From Turritopsis dohrnii (lineage: Eukaryota; Cnidaria; Hydrozoa; Anthoathecata; Oceaniidae), in assembly GCA_027922465.2 (NCBI GenBank), contig BQMF02000269.1, positions 547,700 through 611,699 of the forward strand: a stretch of 64,000 nt of DNA, written 5' to 3'. A program made the position numbers and the translations under genes. The first letter of the stretch is position 1. The number at the start of each line of letters is the position of its first letter. The notes under the pieces are model-generated. The model was not told the origin of the DNA. It made no database searches and worked only from the letters and a program-made list of their open reading frames with translations. Below, piece by piece: positions 9,991-22,317 of this stretch.

Positions 9991-12564
9991 ATGGCGAGCG
10001 CTCAACCTGGTTGCAGTAAGAAATTTTTCCAGTCACCAGCTGAGATTCAGAGGTTTATGGATGGCATACAAAGTAATTTTGAGGAAAGTGATGTTATTTT
10101 TATATCTTCCTTCATCTTTTTCTTGCTTTTTCCTGTCTGTTTTGACCATATTATACCCTTTTTCATGAAAAATAACGCTTGTTTTTATCAAAATTCAAGT
10201 AATTTTTGAAGAAATTATTGTTTGATGCAGATTATCTTCTACTTTTCATACTGTTTTCATCAAAGCTGTTTGTGCTAAGTATCTAAGATGTTCATAAACC
10301 CTCTCACATTGTTTTATCAAAGCCTGCTCACTATAATTTGCCTCAAATGCGCGCGTGCGTCGAGTTAGGAAAACCGAGGGCCAAAAATTGTAATCTTTGA
10401 CATGCGTTTTACTTTTTATAAATTTTCAAGCCTCCAATGATGAAACAGATGACAACACTGACGAAGATGAAATTGATGAACCAACAGTTCCTGTTGACAT
10501 TGAAGTCACCTTTGTCCATGATGACCCTGCTCGAGACCGTCAACCAGTGACAGTTGCTGACGATGCACGTGGTGATAAGAATAGTGACAATGATTCTTCG
10601 GTTCAGAATGAAACCATATCCACTGTTTCGTTTGCTGATTCTCCTATGCCAGATTTGGGTCCAACAAACTCATCATCCACCAGTATTTGCTCAGGTGCTG
10701 AATCAGATGATTCCCAGTCAGATGCTGTTTGCCCTGTCAAGACGCCACCGAGAAAAAAAGATTGAGAACACGTGGTGGAACGAGAGGAGCTGCGCAAGGT
10801 AATCAAACAGCGAAAGGTGGTCTTAGAGGTTTGTCGAGAAAAGGGAATGCTAGAGGTGCCTTTGGACCTAAAACAAGATCAAATCAAAGCAACGCTCCAA
10901 AAGACAATGTGGAATTTGTTTGGAGAAAAACCGGTCGTGATAGACGCGCCTTCCCTTTCACCGAAACTCCAAGACTTAAAGTGCAGCCTGACAGTCTCAG
11001 TATTTTGAGCTTTTTCAAGATTTTTGTCAGTGATGAGGGTATTGACAAAATTGTTATATTCACCAATTCTTATGCTGATGCAATCAAATCTACTCCTGAG
11101 ATCTTAGAGAAAATGAAAAACCAGCCTCGTGGTATCTTTGCAAGTTGGAAGGAGACCAATCGGGAAGAAATTTGGATGTACATTGCAGATTCGTTTATGA
11201 TGGGCATTGTCAAAAAGCCAACATACCATGACTATTGGACTAATGATATCATGTATGAAACACCCATATTCAAGAGTCTTATGTCTCGTACTAGGTTTTT
11301 CCAGTTGAGATCTATGATTCATTTTTCCAATTCAATTTTCTACGATGAGAACAATTCCCTCAGAAAGTTGCGATTCTTTATTGATTTGCTTTCAAAGAAG
11401 TTTAAGGACGCTTATCAACCTGAAGAGTACATTTCGGTAGATGAGTACTTTTCGTTATGGAAAGGCTGCTTAAGTTTCAGAATCTATATACCCAGTAAGC
11501 GAGAACGCTATGGTGTTAAAATATTCATGCTTTGCGAGGCGCAATCCGGCTACTTACACGATTTCATAATTTACACCGGATCCTCAACTACATATAACTA
11601 TTCTGGACCAGGCTGACCGAAGCCATTTGAAGAATACAAATCTCCATCAAAAGTTGTTCTTTCTTTGATTTAACCCTTCATGAAAAAGGGCTATAAGTTG
11701 GCCATTGATAATTACTACACATCACCAGAGCTTTTGAAAGCACTTCTCTCTGTCAATACCGATGCCTATGGAACCCTTCGTAAGAAGCAAGGTTTACCGA
11801 AGGTTTCTGGAACTGGAAGCCTGTAAAAGGTGATCCCCCAATGGTTGAATTTTCAGATGACATCATGGTCTTGAGATGGAATGACAACAATAAAGAAAAA
11901 AGTCAGTCAAAATTGTTAGCATGTCTTCCACAATCCATGTAGGGGAGGTTGTCGATTCTGGGAAGAAAAACCGTAAAAAGGAAACGATCTACAAATCAGA
12001 CGTCATTGTTTGCTACAACAAGACAATGGGTGGAGTGGACACTCTCAGCAGGGTACTTATACCCTACAGCACCCAACATAGAGGTTGAAATGATATAGAA
12101 AACTGGCCGAGTTGTTTTTGGACATATCTGTGTATAACGCTTTTATCTTGTACAAAAGGGCAACTGGGCGTAATGTAACTCACTATGCATTTCGCAAATC
12201 CCTCATCACTGAAATAATTACAGAGCATTCTTATGGATCAAGGTCTCATAGTACAGGCAGGAGGAATGTTGGAGATAACCCCTTGAGGCTGATCGAGAAG
12301 CACGTCATCACCAAGTATCCATCAACCGGCCACAAAACCAATGCTCAAACCCGATGCGTGCGCTGTCAAGCAATGAGGAAACGAAAGGATTCCACCTACT
12401 GGTGTCGTCATTGTAAAGTTGGATTATGCTTAAATGAGTGCTTTGAAATAGACCACACAAAGAAACAGTTTGCCCCTTTGAATGACTCAGATGAATCGGA
12501 TGAATCAGATGCAGTAGAAGTAGAATACGAGTCTTCCGAGGAAATTACCGACAGTGACAACTAA
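9991..12564 (+). pseudogene. piggyBac (PGBD-type) transposase, several breaks
   Basis: The probable start at 9991 (MASAQPGCSKKFFQSPAEIQ) is followed by a likely intron, because the open frame resumes at about 10430 in a very acidic Ser/Asp-rich N-terminus. The core at 10729-11616 has YISVDEYFSLWKGCLSFRIY and IPSKRERYGVKIFMLCEA, the piggyBac DDE domain with its first catalytic Asp. LAIDNYYTSPELLKALL (about 11701-11750) holds the second and YNKTMGGVDTLSR (about 12015) the late conserved Asp. The C-terminus (12340-12470) is a CRCQ-type zinc finger: RCVRC...YWCRHCKVGLCLNECFE. Stops or frameshifts occur near 11617, 11825 and 12090, so it is inactive in its present form. Acidic repeats (DESDESD) end the protein. 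Confidence 0.9.
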
Positions 12565-13080
12565 AACTGTGACTTTTCTTATGACCAACTAGGATTTTTT
12601 GACCATTTTTGCATTGATCTAAACAGCTACAGGTGCCCCTATTAGTGTTTCTGAAAACCATCCACTCAGAGCATAGAGTATAATGTGTTTGTAGCGAAAA
12701 AAAAACAACTTTTCGCAAAAAATTCAAAATTATCTCAATGTTTGGATGCCTACCAAGACCAAAATACTTACCCAATCAATTTTTTTTTGCTTGATTGGTA
12801 TTTACTGTCCAGTTAAGGAAAAGAAAATCAACTCTTGGATGAATTCAAAGCATCTTCCTCCACTTTTTTTCACTAGTGAATAGAATTTGTCCAAAAAAGT
12901 GACGTAAGTAAAATTTGCGCTTTTTAAGAGGTAGGCTGCTGCTGTTCTTTTTTAACTTTCATTATGTTAGTATTTTGTTGTTGTATGTTGAAATAGATCT
13001 TATTAGCTTTCCAGAATGCCCTTGCTTTTAAGTTTTTGAGCTTCCATTGCGGAGATATGACTATTTTAGTAAACCTTGCA
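12565..13080. other. 3' untranslated part of the piggyBac element
   Basis: No gene. AT-rich sequence between the transposase stop (12562-12564) and the right terminus. It is expected to hold the polyadenylation signal and subterminal sequence. Confidence 0.5.
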
Positions 13081-13145
13081 TTTTTAGAAAAGATAGCGCA
13101 TACTCCAGCCCAAACTGAAAAAATAGCGCGTAGTCTAAAGGTTAA
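13081..13145 (+). repeat. Right terminus of the piggyBac element with TTAA
   Basis: The last bases before TTAA (13142-13145) contain two ATAGCGC words, one at each end of an about 40-bp block, ending CGCGTAGTCTAAAGG. piggyBac elements insert at TTAA. The sequence right of it is a repeat whose other copy (39340-39360, plus) contains the same TTAA, so the right junction is well defined. The left terminus could not be found between 9880 and 9990. Confidence 0.65.
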
Positions 13146-13800
13146 TAATTAACATAGAAAAAAACCTAAAGATATTATGACGATATTGAAAGAAAGCAAA
13201 ACAAACTAAAAGAAACTTCAAGAACACATTTACCTTATGAACAATAATTAAAAACACAAACGTAATGACAGAATTTATATATCTAAAGAGTTTATAAAAA
13301 ATTGAAAACAAGCACATTTTTAATCTGAGTTAATATCTCCTCTGGCTAATTCACACAGTTAAACAACCCTTTATTCTTATTTATCCAGCATACCAACTGT
13401 GTTGTAACTAAATAGATTTATACTATTTTAACTTTAGCTGAACTTCAAACAAAATAGGATACCTTTCACTGCCAATTCACATGTTAGTAAACAGCATTGA
13501 TCATCTTCTGTAGACATTTTCAAACACTTCTAAACTCTTTACTTCTATATTCATACCTGTAAACAAATTACTAATACTTTATTTACTTTCCAGCACAAAC
13601 ATACATAGGTATTTATATATAAAACACTTTCGCTACCATTTTTTTTTTAAGTGAAATACAGAAAACTGCTGTCTTCATTTGGAAAAACTGCTAAACTTTC
13701 TAAATTTTCCAGTAGATTTTGTACTTTTTGGCAGGCAGACATAGCATCGATATAATTAGATACAATAGATACAATTAGACAGCATAACACATTCCCCACT
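13142..13800 (-). repeat. Uninterrupted copy of the 34228-39360 repeat
   Basis: Read on the minus strand, 13800-13142 aligns to 34228-34635 and then directly to 39089-39360, skipping the 4.45-kb pogo element. The empty pogo target site is the TA at 13409-13410. Shared features include a run of 'tctaattgtatctattgtat', a 'gcctgccgaaaagtacaaaatct' line and a stretch that translates similarly in both copies. The piggyBac element cuts the repeat at TTAA (13142). Confidence 0.85.
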
Positions 13801-13810
13801 TCCCACCGTC

Positions 13811-15260
13811 ATGAGAAAAAACAAAAAAAACATTCATAGCTGCAGGACCATTTTTAATGTAATCAATTTGTTGTCAGGTCAAGATTTATCGGACAAAATT
13901 AAAAAACCTTCAAATTTCAAAAAAAAAATCAGAAATCACATAAAAAAGAATTCTGATTGCATGGCAAAGACTGTAAAAGATTTTTATGAAATATCATTTT
14001 CTGTTCCATCAAAGTCGCTTGACCCTTTTTTTGATCAAATTGGCATCACAAAGGATGTTTTGACTAATATTGAGTCTTTTGATACTCCACAATTTTCTCT
14101 TTTAAATGGCCATGTTTTGGAACTTGATGTTTACCGAAAAAGAATCAGGTTCATCTTGGTCTTCCTCTACAATGTCTTCCTCTACAGAGTCCAAGATGGT
14201 AGCCGTTAGGTGCGAACGCATGTATGTATGGCGATGGGAAACATGTAACATGAACCGAAATTTAAATCCTTGAAAATCTTAAATATGGTTGGAAAAAAGA
14301 ACCTACAATCAAAGAAACTAAAGCAAAAGAAACAACGAAGGATGATGATATCAAACTTATTCTTGAACGAACCTCTTGTCTTGGTTCAATCAATGAAAAA
14401 ATTTCGAACATTGACAACAAACTGACCCATATGGACGAAATTTGACAGAGAGATAAAGACCATGAATGAAAGAATTAACGGGGTAGAAACAGCGCAGCAC
14501 TTTGTGAGTAAACAATATGAAGAAAGCAAAAAGGTAACTAATACTATTACTACATCAAACATGCGACTAACAAACGAAAATATTTATCTCAAATCAAAAA
14601 TTGATGATTTAAAAAACCAAGTGGAACAAGAGAAAGTCCAGCGTAATGTGGGTGAACAATATCATAGAACCTCGATTAATGTTAGGATTGTTGGAATTCC
14701 CATGCAACCAGATGAGAGCAATCAAGATTCACCAAGTATTAAGGCAACTTTAGCAGTTGTAAGCACCCTGGTCGAAATGGCAAAAATCGAAAACTTCTCA
14801 GAAAATCAGATTGACATGACACATCGTGTTGGTAATAAACGACTCAGTCCAATCATAATAAGATTTAAAACTAAATCTGACAGATTGAATTTTTTCAATC
14901 AGCGTAACTTATTGAGAAAATTAACTGACGAACAATACACAACTTTTTATGAGAATGAAGCTATACCTGAGAAAACTAATCCAGATTGGAAACGACCATT
15001 TATTCAGATGCAGGACTCGCTCACTCCGTTTTTCAGTGGTTTACTTAAAGACTGTCGTAACAGATCTATATATTAAATAAACTACAAATATGTGAATGTG
15101 TTTGAAGGTCAGATTAAAGTGAAGAGGAATAAGGTTGACAAGTATATCACAGTCAGATGTTATTCAGATCTGGATAAACTTGACCCATCAAAGCCTAACC
15201 ACCTTCCCATGACACCTTTTGCTGACAGGTTTGATTCTTTGCAACTTCCTGTTGAGGAAG
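13811..15260 (+). pseudogene. LINE ORF1, coiled-coil RNA-binding protein (decayed)
   Basis: The first part (13811-14209) is a basic/aromatic frame ending in a shift. A longer frame, 14462-15076, starts MNERINGVETAQ. It has a heptad-like coiled coil (NENIYLKSKIDDLKNQVEQE), then an RRM-like segment with TSINVRIVGIPMQPDESN, IDMTHRVGNKRLSPIIIRF and SDRLNFFNQRNLLRKL. This is the L1-ORF1-like layout: coiled coil, a 'NIRI-x-G-IP' strand and 'HR-x-G...PIIVRF'. After a stop, a related frame continues to about 15260 (DKYITVRCYSDLDKLDPS). It precedes the ORF2 of the same LINE. The role would be RNA chaperone/RNP formation. Broken by several stops. Confidence 0.7.
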
Positions 15261-15276
15261 CCACATGATGACCTAA

Positions 15277-18068
15277 ATGACTGCTAGCAATAAATGTCCT
15301 AAATGCCGCAAAAACTGCCACAAAAACCAGTTGTCAGTGAATTGCATAGGTTGCCAACATAGTTTTCATAGGTCATGCTGTGGCACTCCTCTCAAAAAAT
15401 TGATTTTAGGAATTTTACGTGCTTATTCTGCCAGACTTCCAAATGCGGAAAATGTTCTATGCCAGTGTTTAATCACCATAAAGCTCTGCAGTGTGAAAGT
15501 GTTTTTTTGTAATAAGTGGTACCATCTTAAATGTACAGGAGTCTTATATAACACCTACAGCAAATGTAACTCTGATGAAAATTCACCACAATGGTTCTGT
15601 AAAGAGTGTAACAGGTTCCCCTTTTCCCATATGGATGAATTTTTATTTGACGAACTAACTACTAAAACTACTCTTCAATCATTCACACCGAAATGCTCAG
15701 TCTGCAGTAAAATTATTCGTAAAGGCTTGATTGAAAAAGCCACTCCATGTGATCTTTGTAAATGCCTGATACACCGAAAGCGCTCTGGAATTGCTCACAC
15801 AAACCTTAACCACATAAAAAGTTTTTCTTGTTCTAACTGTCTATCCTCAATCTTCCCCCTTTTCAATGAAACAACAGAAGACATTGCCAAATCTTCCTTC
15901 AATTTGATTTATGAATGCCCCTGCATAAAATCTGAACTCCCCATTGGAGAACTTCCTTCTTTTAAACCCCATATAGTGGAGAATGATTCTAAAACTAACT
16001 TTGAAACTACTCTTGATAACATAATACTAAATACCACAGAATTTAATGTTGATTTTGACTACTATGACATGCATAAAATCCACAAATTAAATAACAACCA
16101 TCCAAAAAGTTTTAGATTATTCCACTCTAATATTTCTTCCTTAATGCACAATTTTGATGCACTAGAGGATCTTTTAATCAGCACCAATTGCAATCTATAT
16201 ATTAATAGCCGATTCTCTGTCTGTCTGTCTGTTTGTTTGTTTGTTTGTTTGTAAGTCACGCAAAATGGTAGATTAAGTTATGAGCGAAATTATTTCTTTT
16301 TTTTTGTGTGCGACGTGAGTTCGAAGCAAATACATTACAACCCCAATCGAACGTGACTTTTTTGGCTGATGAACTAATAGGAATAACGTTTTGTCATTAT
16401 TGTTAGTTTTATATTCCACGTTGACTTGGCTTTGAAAACAGTACATCAACTAAATACAAAGTCACTAACTGATTAAATATTTTGGGCAGAACGTGGCAGC
16501 ATATGTTCGGTTTGCCACTAATTCTTGCCTGACTGTCTGAGACGGGTGAACTTTGTTTTGAGCAATCAAAATGTTTAAAAACCGATAGCTAAAAAAAGAG
16601 TATCATATCAAAACAAAATGTTTTTTTTTTTTTGCTTTTCTTTTAATAAATTAATTTCTTCTTATTCTTTTAATTGTTAAGCCTTGAAGGGTGGCTGTGG
16701 ACTTTATTTAAAATCTAATTTGAAATTTAAGGAACGTAAAATGCTTGACATTTCCTATCATGACGAAAATAACGAATTTCAAGCGAAATGGATTGAAGTC
16801 ATTAATACAAAAACCTGTAATACTATCATTGGCGTTATCTATCGTCATCCAAAAAGAACTTCTGACAATTCATTTCTTGTTTATTTGGAAAAAACTCTTA
16901 AAACTCTGAGCAAAGAAAGTAAAAATGTCATAATAACTGGTGACTTTAATTATGACTTGCTTAAATTTGAAAAAAATGTACATGTGCAAAATTTTGTTAA
17001 TACACTCTTTGGTAATTCCATGCAACCCTGCATACTGCAACCGACAAGTATTATTCCGAACCAAAAACCTACTATCGTTGATAATGTTTTGACAAATATT
17101 ATAGATAAAAATATACTAAGTGGTAACCTTATAACTAAGATAAGTGATCATATGCCTAATTTCATTTTCATAAATAACCTTCAAGCCACTAACCACAGGA
17201 AGAACACTACCAGGAGAGATTTCACTAATTTTGATGAAAATCCTTTTAAAAGTGAAATACGAGAGATGTTTAATGACTTTTTTATTACAAACTCCCATAA
17301 AACGGTTGACGAAATGGCCAAATATTTTCACGATAAATTCTTCTTTATTGTTGACAAACATGCACCTATGAAAAAATATTCTGCTAGACAATCTAAGTGG
17401 CTTAGAAAGCCTTGGCTATCACAAGCCATACAAACATCAATACAACGCAAACATTATCTACACAAAAAGTACTTAAATTCAAACAAAGATAGATTCTGGT
17501 ACATAAGGTATATATCCTACAAGAAAAACCTAGATAGGATTACAAAAAACTCTAAACAGGAATACTACCACAAGTATTTTAATGATAACCTCAAAAATAC
17601 AACTAAAATTTGGAAAGGCATTAATGAAATCATTCACAAGAAAAAATCTAATGAATGCTCTGACATATTTCTTGATCACGACGGGAAGATTTTAACTGAC
17701 CAGGATATAGTTGCACAGAAATTCAATGATTACTATTCTAAAGTTGCTAAAAAAGTTGTTGAAAAATTACCTAAACCAAATACTAAATATCAAGATTACC
17801 TTAAAAATCCAAATAAACACTCATTTTTTATAAACGAAGCAGAACCACATGAAGTTCTTACCATAATTCAGAAAATGGATATATCAAAATCAGGAGATAT
17901 CTACAATATAACCCCAAAGTTGTTAAAGTTATGTGCACAGGAAATCTGCGAACCCCTCACGTTAATTTTTAACAAATCTTTTGAAACTGGTGTTTTCCCA
18001 GCGCTCTTTAAACCCACAAAAGTCATTCCTGCTCATAAAGGGAACTCCAAACTAGTTATGTCAAATTA
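15277..18068 (+). pseudogene. LINE ORF2: PHD-like zinc fingers, endonuclease, RT start
   Basis: The N-terminus (15277-15850) has two Cys/His-rich PHD-like fingers: CPKCRKNC...HSFHRSC..., WFCKECNRFP and CSVCSKII. The apurinic-type endonuclease begins RLFHSNISSLMHNFDALE. It is broken at 16193 by a Helitron and resumes at 16684 with GGCGLYLKSNLKFKE, then VIYRHPK, TGDFNYDLL and SDHMP (catalytic Asp and His). The linker and start of RT follow (KSGDIYNITPKLLKL, TGVFPALFKPTKVIPAHKG). Homology stops at SNY (18068), just where the conserved 'SNYRPIS' block should continue. The catalytic RT motifs are lost. The frame from 16684 to 18068 has no internal stop. CR1/L2-like clade, inferred from the PHD-endonuclease-RT order. 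Confidence 0.88.
16194..16680 (+). mobile_element. Helitron 5' part inserted in the LINE endonuclease
   Basis: It starts after an A with TCTATATATTAATAGCCGAT and a (TCTG)n(TTTG)n block, the same 5' end as at 29440, 62445 and 63318. The following 450 bp match 62500-62930 with small changes. No hairpin/CTAG end is present, and the LINE resumes at about 16681 with some endonuclease residues missing. A deletion therefore removed the Helitron 3' end and some LINE codons. Confidence 0.8.
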
Positions 18069-18549
18069 TATTATATGTTATAGGTTTTCTGTACTTTTTG
18101 TTACATATACGACATCATATTTTTACTAGCTATTTTTGTATGCACTTTTTGAAACTGGTTGAACAGGTCGTTCTCCCCACATGAAAAGGGTTTCCTTTGC
18201 TTTATAGTTGGTACATCAACGTGCTTTCAGTTCAGTTGAGCTCTACATTATATCAGGATGTAAAATAACTTTGGCGGCTAGGCGAAAATTCAATACCGAA
18301 CTGCGGCTATAAAAGTGAACGGAGAAGAAGAAGGTGGAGGAGGAGGAGAAGAAGGAAAATGGCGGTTTTAACATATATTTCACCCTATGGCGAAATATAT
18401 GATAATAGTTTCTCAAAAGATAATTTAAAAGATCGTTGAATGTGATGTAATTAAAAAATTGTTCCACCACCATTGTGACCGACCACGATGAAGGTCGCTC
18501 GGAGGTGATAGATTGACCTTGTAGACCTTGTTTATCAAAAAAGATCAAG
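18069..18549. other. Junction and probable 5' UTR of the second LINE
   Basis: No gene. 18130-18240 is unassigned. 18250-18549 is richer in G and holds a GAAGAAGGTGGAGGAGG purine stretch. It ends in a 'caagatggtggc' word directly at the start codon of the next LINE ORF, resembling the YY1-like boxes seen in some LINE 5' ends. Confidence 0.4.
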
Positions 18550-21500
18550 ATGGTGGCTGTACGTACAGGCGTGTTTTTTGTTGTGAATTTTTTGCTGTTG
18601 TTGTTTTTGGCATTATTCAACAATGTTTCTTGCAATGGTTGTGGGAAAACAGTCAGAAGAAATCAAACAACCGACAAATGTTATTCGTTTAAAAATTGGT
18701 TTCACTTAAAATGTCTGATAAATTTGTTTGTGATGAGGAAAGACTTTACTGTCATGCTTGTACTCCAACTGACCCTGAATACATTCTGAACTCACTTGAT
18801 CCTGAGATATCTCGATTTTTAGAAAGAACAGGGTGTAAAATACTTCACCAAAACAATGGGATTGAAGAAAAACTACATTACATAAAATCATTTCTGTTAG
18901 ATACCAAAAATTCTATTCATATTATCAGTTTCTCTGAAACTCACACAGCAACACTGTTACAGATGAACAGCTTAAAATTCAGGGGTACATGCTTGAACGT
19001 AAAGATCGTGTCATTGAAGGCCATGGTGGAGTTTCACTTTATATTCGAGACGATCTGAAGTACAACAGGAGAGAAGATATGGAAATTGTCGGAATTGAAT
19101 TTTTGTGGATCGAATTCTTCCCGAAGAAATCGAAGCCAATGCTGATTTCCTCATATTACCGAACCCCTGACACCTCAAAATATCTTGACAAAAACTTTGT
19201 TTAAAAATTCAACAATATGCTTGACATGATTACAGATGAGAACAAAGAAATAATCATGTGTGGTGATTTTAATTGCGATTATAAAGTCCCCAGAGATCAC
19301 ACCGAATCAAAAGACCTTGTAAAGCTACACGGTTTCAGCCAATTAATAAAATCGTACACACGCATTACAAAGGACAGTAACACACTAATTGATCTTGTTT
19401 ATACAACAAATAAATAGGTTGTTGCTGACACCCTCGTGTATACCAATTCCATTAGTGATCATGGTTTAATTGGTGTTAACAGAAGAAAGAATTGCCAATG
19501 CTACCAACCAAAGAAAATAAAAACGCGCGATTACTCTCGATACAACAAAGACGATCTAATAAACGAACTACGTAGCATACCTTGGGAGAATTGTTTGTCT
19601 GTCAATTTTAACCAAGGTTGGAACTTATTCAAACAATACGTCACCTCTACCATCAACAAACACTCGCCATTCAAAGAGAAAAATGTTCCGGGCAGGCCTA
19701 GTCCCTGGCTAACCTGAGAAATACGGGAACTGATGCACACTAGAGATCATCATCTCCGTTGTTATAAAGAAAGCAGCCTTAAAGCCCACTGGAATAATTA
19801 CAAAAAACTGAGAAACACTGTAACTAATAAGATTTGCGCAGTTAAAGCTAACCAAATCAGGAATGTCTTCAAGGAAACTAGCGAAAAACCTAGTGTTTTT
19901 TGGAAGCAAATTAAAAAATGTTACCCAACAAAAAGCACCTGCGGTCAAAGTAAATCGCTATCATTTCTGATTCCAGATGTATTGGGAATGCCGTCTGTAC
20001 GTTTTTCACAAAAGTGGGGTCCAAATTAATGAACTCTACTATCATCAATTACACCTGGAAAATGTTCAACCACTGACACTCCCTAAAGGATACGTATCGT
20101 GAAAATGCAGTATTTGAGTTTAAAGAAGTGACCCTTCGAGAAACTTTAAAAATACTGCAATCGATAAATTCATCTAAAGCAGAAGGTCCCAATACAGTAC
20201 CGGCAAGAATCGTCAAGGACATTGCTCACGTCATAGCAGCCCCACTTACGTTCCTGACGAACGCGAGCCTGCTGTCTGGCACCTTCCCAACAGCCGAAAA
20301 ACTGGCAAAAATCAACCCAGTGTTTAAAAGCGGTGACCGTGGTAATGTTGATAATTATCGTCCAATTTCAGTGCTCAGCATTTTATCAAAAACAATCGAA
20401 AGAGTTGCCTATAACCAGTTATCTGACTACCTAGAAGAAAACGGTTTCATGAGTGAATACCAATATGGTTTCCGTCGTAAACGATCGACACGTGATGCTG
20501 TAACCCGATTTACTGACACCATCCGTGAAAGTATGAACAAGGGTAAAGTAATAGGTGCCCTTTTTATGGACCTGAGAAAAGCCTTTGATACTGTAACCTA
20601 TAGTTGCCTAATTCACAAACTTCCATTTTATGGCATACTCGGCAAGGAGATCGATTGGATATCCAGCTACCTGCTCCACCGTAGCCAAATCGTTACCATT
20701 GATGGAGTTCTATCTGATAGAGAGTATGTAACACACAGTGTTCCGCAGGGCCCAGTTCTTGGACCATTGCTGTTCTTACTCCTAATAAACGACCTTCCGA
20801 CCCAACTAAGTTACTGCAATGTCTTAATGTATGCTGATGACACAGAGATTTACTTCTCGCACAAGTCACTAATTGAGATCGAAAAAGCCATAAACTCTGA
20901 CGCTGGTAACATATTTCGATGGCTACAAGATAACGGTCTCATACTTAACCCGAAAATGGGAAAAACAGAATTTGTAGCATTTGCATCTCGAGCACGAAAC
21001 ACCCTAGCAGGCATATTTCCAAGCACTTTTCTACTACCGTATAACGGCAGTAGAAACTCAATCCTTAATTGAGTTTCAAAAATCCTATCAATTTGAAACT
21101 CAAAAAATTTATAAAACGTTTTCAATCTCAATTTTGTACTTTTGTGTTCCGCAAAAACATGAGAAAAGTCCAATTCATCCATCGTCTATGGATGGTTCGT
21201 ACAGCATTAGGCCTGCCGATGCCGTGTGGTCTTCTGGCTATGATTTGTAAATCGTTTTAAGTGGCGACAAAAAAACGAGAAGAAAAAGAAAATTGCGTAA
21301 AAGAATGAAACGTAAATGAATGAAACAAACACGCACACCTGTGTTTAGTTGACCTGTTTTATAATTCAAAAAGCTATTACGAATAACTTCTTAATAGACA
21401 GTTTATACATAAGTGTGCATGAGTATAAATTTTTCTCCTTCGAATTGCTTATTATGTGGGCCCACCAAAGAAATAAAATCGTTGTTTGAACATTTTAAAA

Positions 21501-21578
21501 GGAAAGGTCTTTTTCAATGACAATTGAACAGTTGCTAAGAATGAAGAAGCGGGAAGATTTGCCAATTCGGTAATTTTC

Positions 21579-22125
21579 TTGTTTGAGCCTAATTGGTGTA
21601 TTAAAGAAACCAGGTATTTAAAACTTGCAAAGGCACATCACATTCCATGGAAGGATTTATTACAGTGCCTCGTTAGTTTAATACTTTTCTCATGTGTTTT
21701 AATCATGGGCAAGACAGATAGTCAAAGTGGAAAGTCTCATTGCTATCCGAGTCAAAGGAAACTGTACACAACCAGCCGCGCTAGTGTTGGTGGAAGAAAG
21801 AAAAATCAAGAGAAGTCAACGATAAAATCCGTTGCACCAACGTATTTTGATAAACTGAGAGCACAACAGCAAACTAGTGTTGTATGTAAGTTGCTTAACC
21901 ACGCAATTTATTTTCCTGGAATTGAGCGTCTGCGTCATAAGCATGATTAAAATGGGAATGACCTACAAAGAGAATGATGTCGATGTTTTGTGCTCTGTAT
22001 CTTTAGGTTCTGAAAATTCTGAAACACAAGAAAGACTTTCACCGTCACGTGAACCCGAAGATGAACAACATGAATCACAGGAAGGAACACCATTAGAAGA
22101 ACTAGAAGAACTAGAAGAACATTAG
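21579..22125 (+). other. Upstream frames inside the hAT element, unknown
   Basis: Two overlapping frames, 21579-21950 and 21877-22125, precede the transposase. The first has LAKAHHIPWKDLLQCL and a basic RASVGGRKKNQEKSTIKS. The second is acidic and ends in ELEELEELEEH, a short repeat of GAACTAGAA. They could be an accessory protein or 5' exons of the transposase. No domain recognised. Confidence 0.3.
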
Positions 22126-22317
22126 AGGAGACGATGGCCACTCTACTACTGATGGTAATTTTTCTTTCAGTAAAACGACTATGTTGCTAAAATATTGATG
22201 TTCTAACAATTTGAGCACAATACTGGGTTAATCATGGCATGCTTCAATTATAGATGATATACAAATTGGGGGTATCTCCACGAAATTCTGCTACAGCAAT
22301 AATAAGCCATCTGGCCT

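Noticed and set aside
16215..16255. TCTG/TTTG repeat as a CRISPR-like or satellite array
   Set aside because: It is a simple tandem repeat at a Helitron 5' end and recurs at the same place in the other copies.
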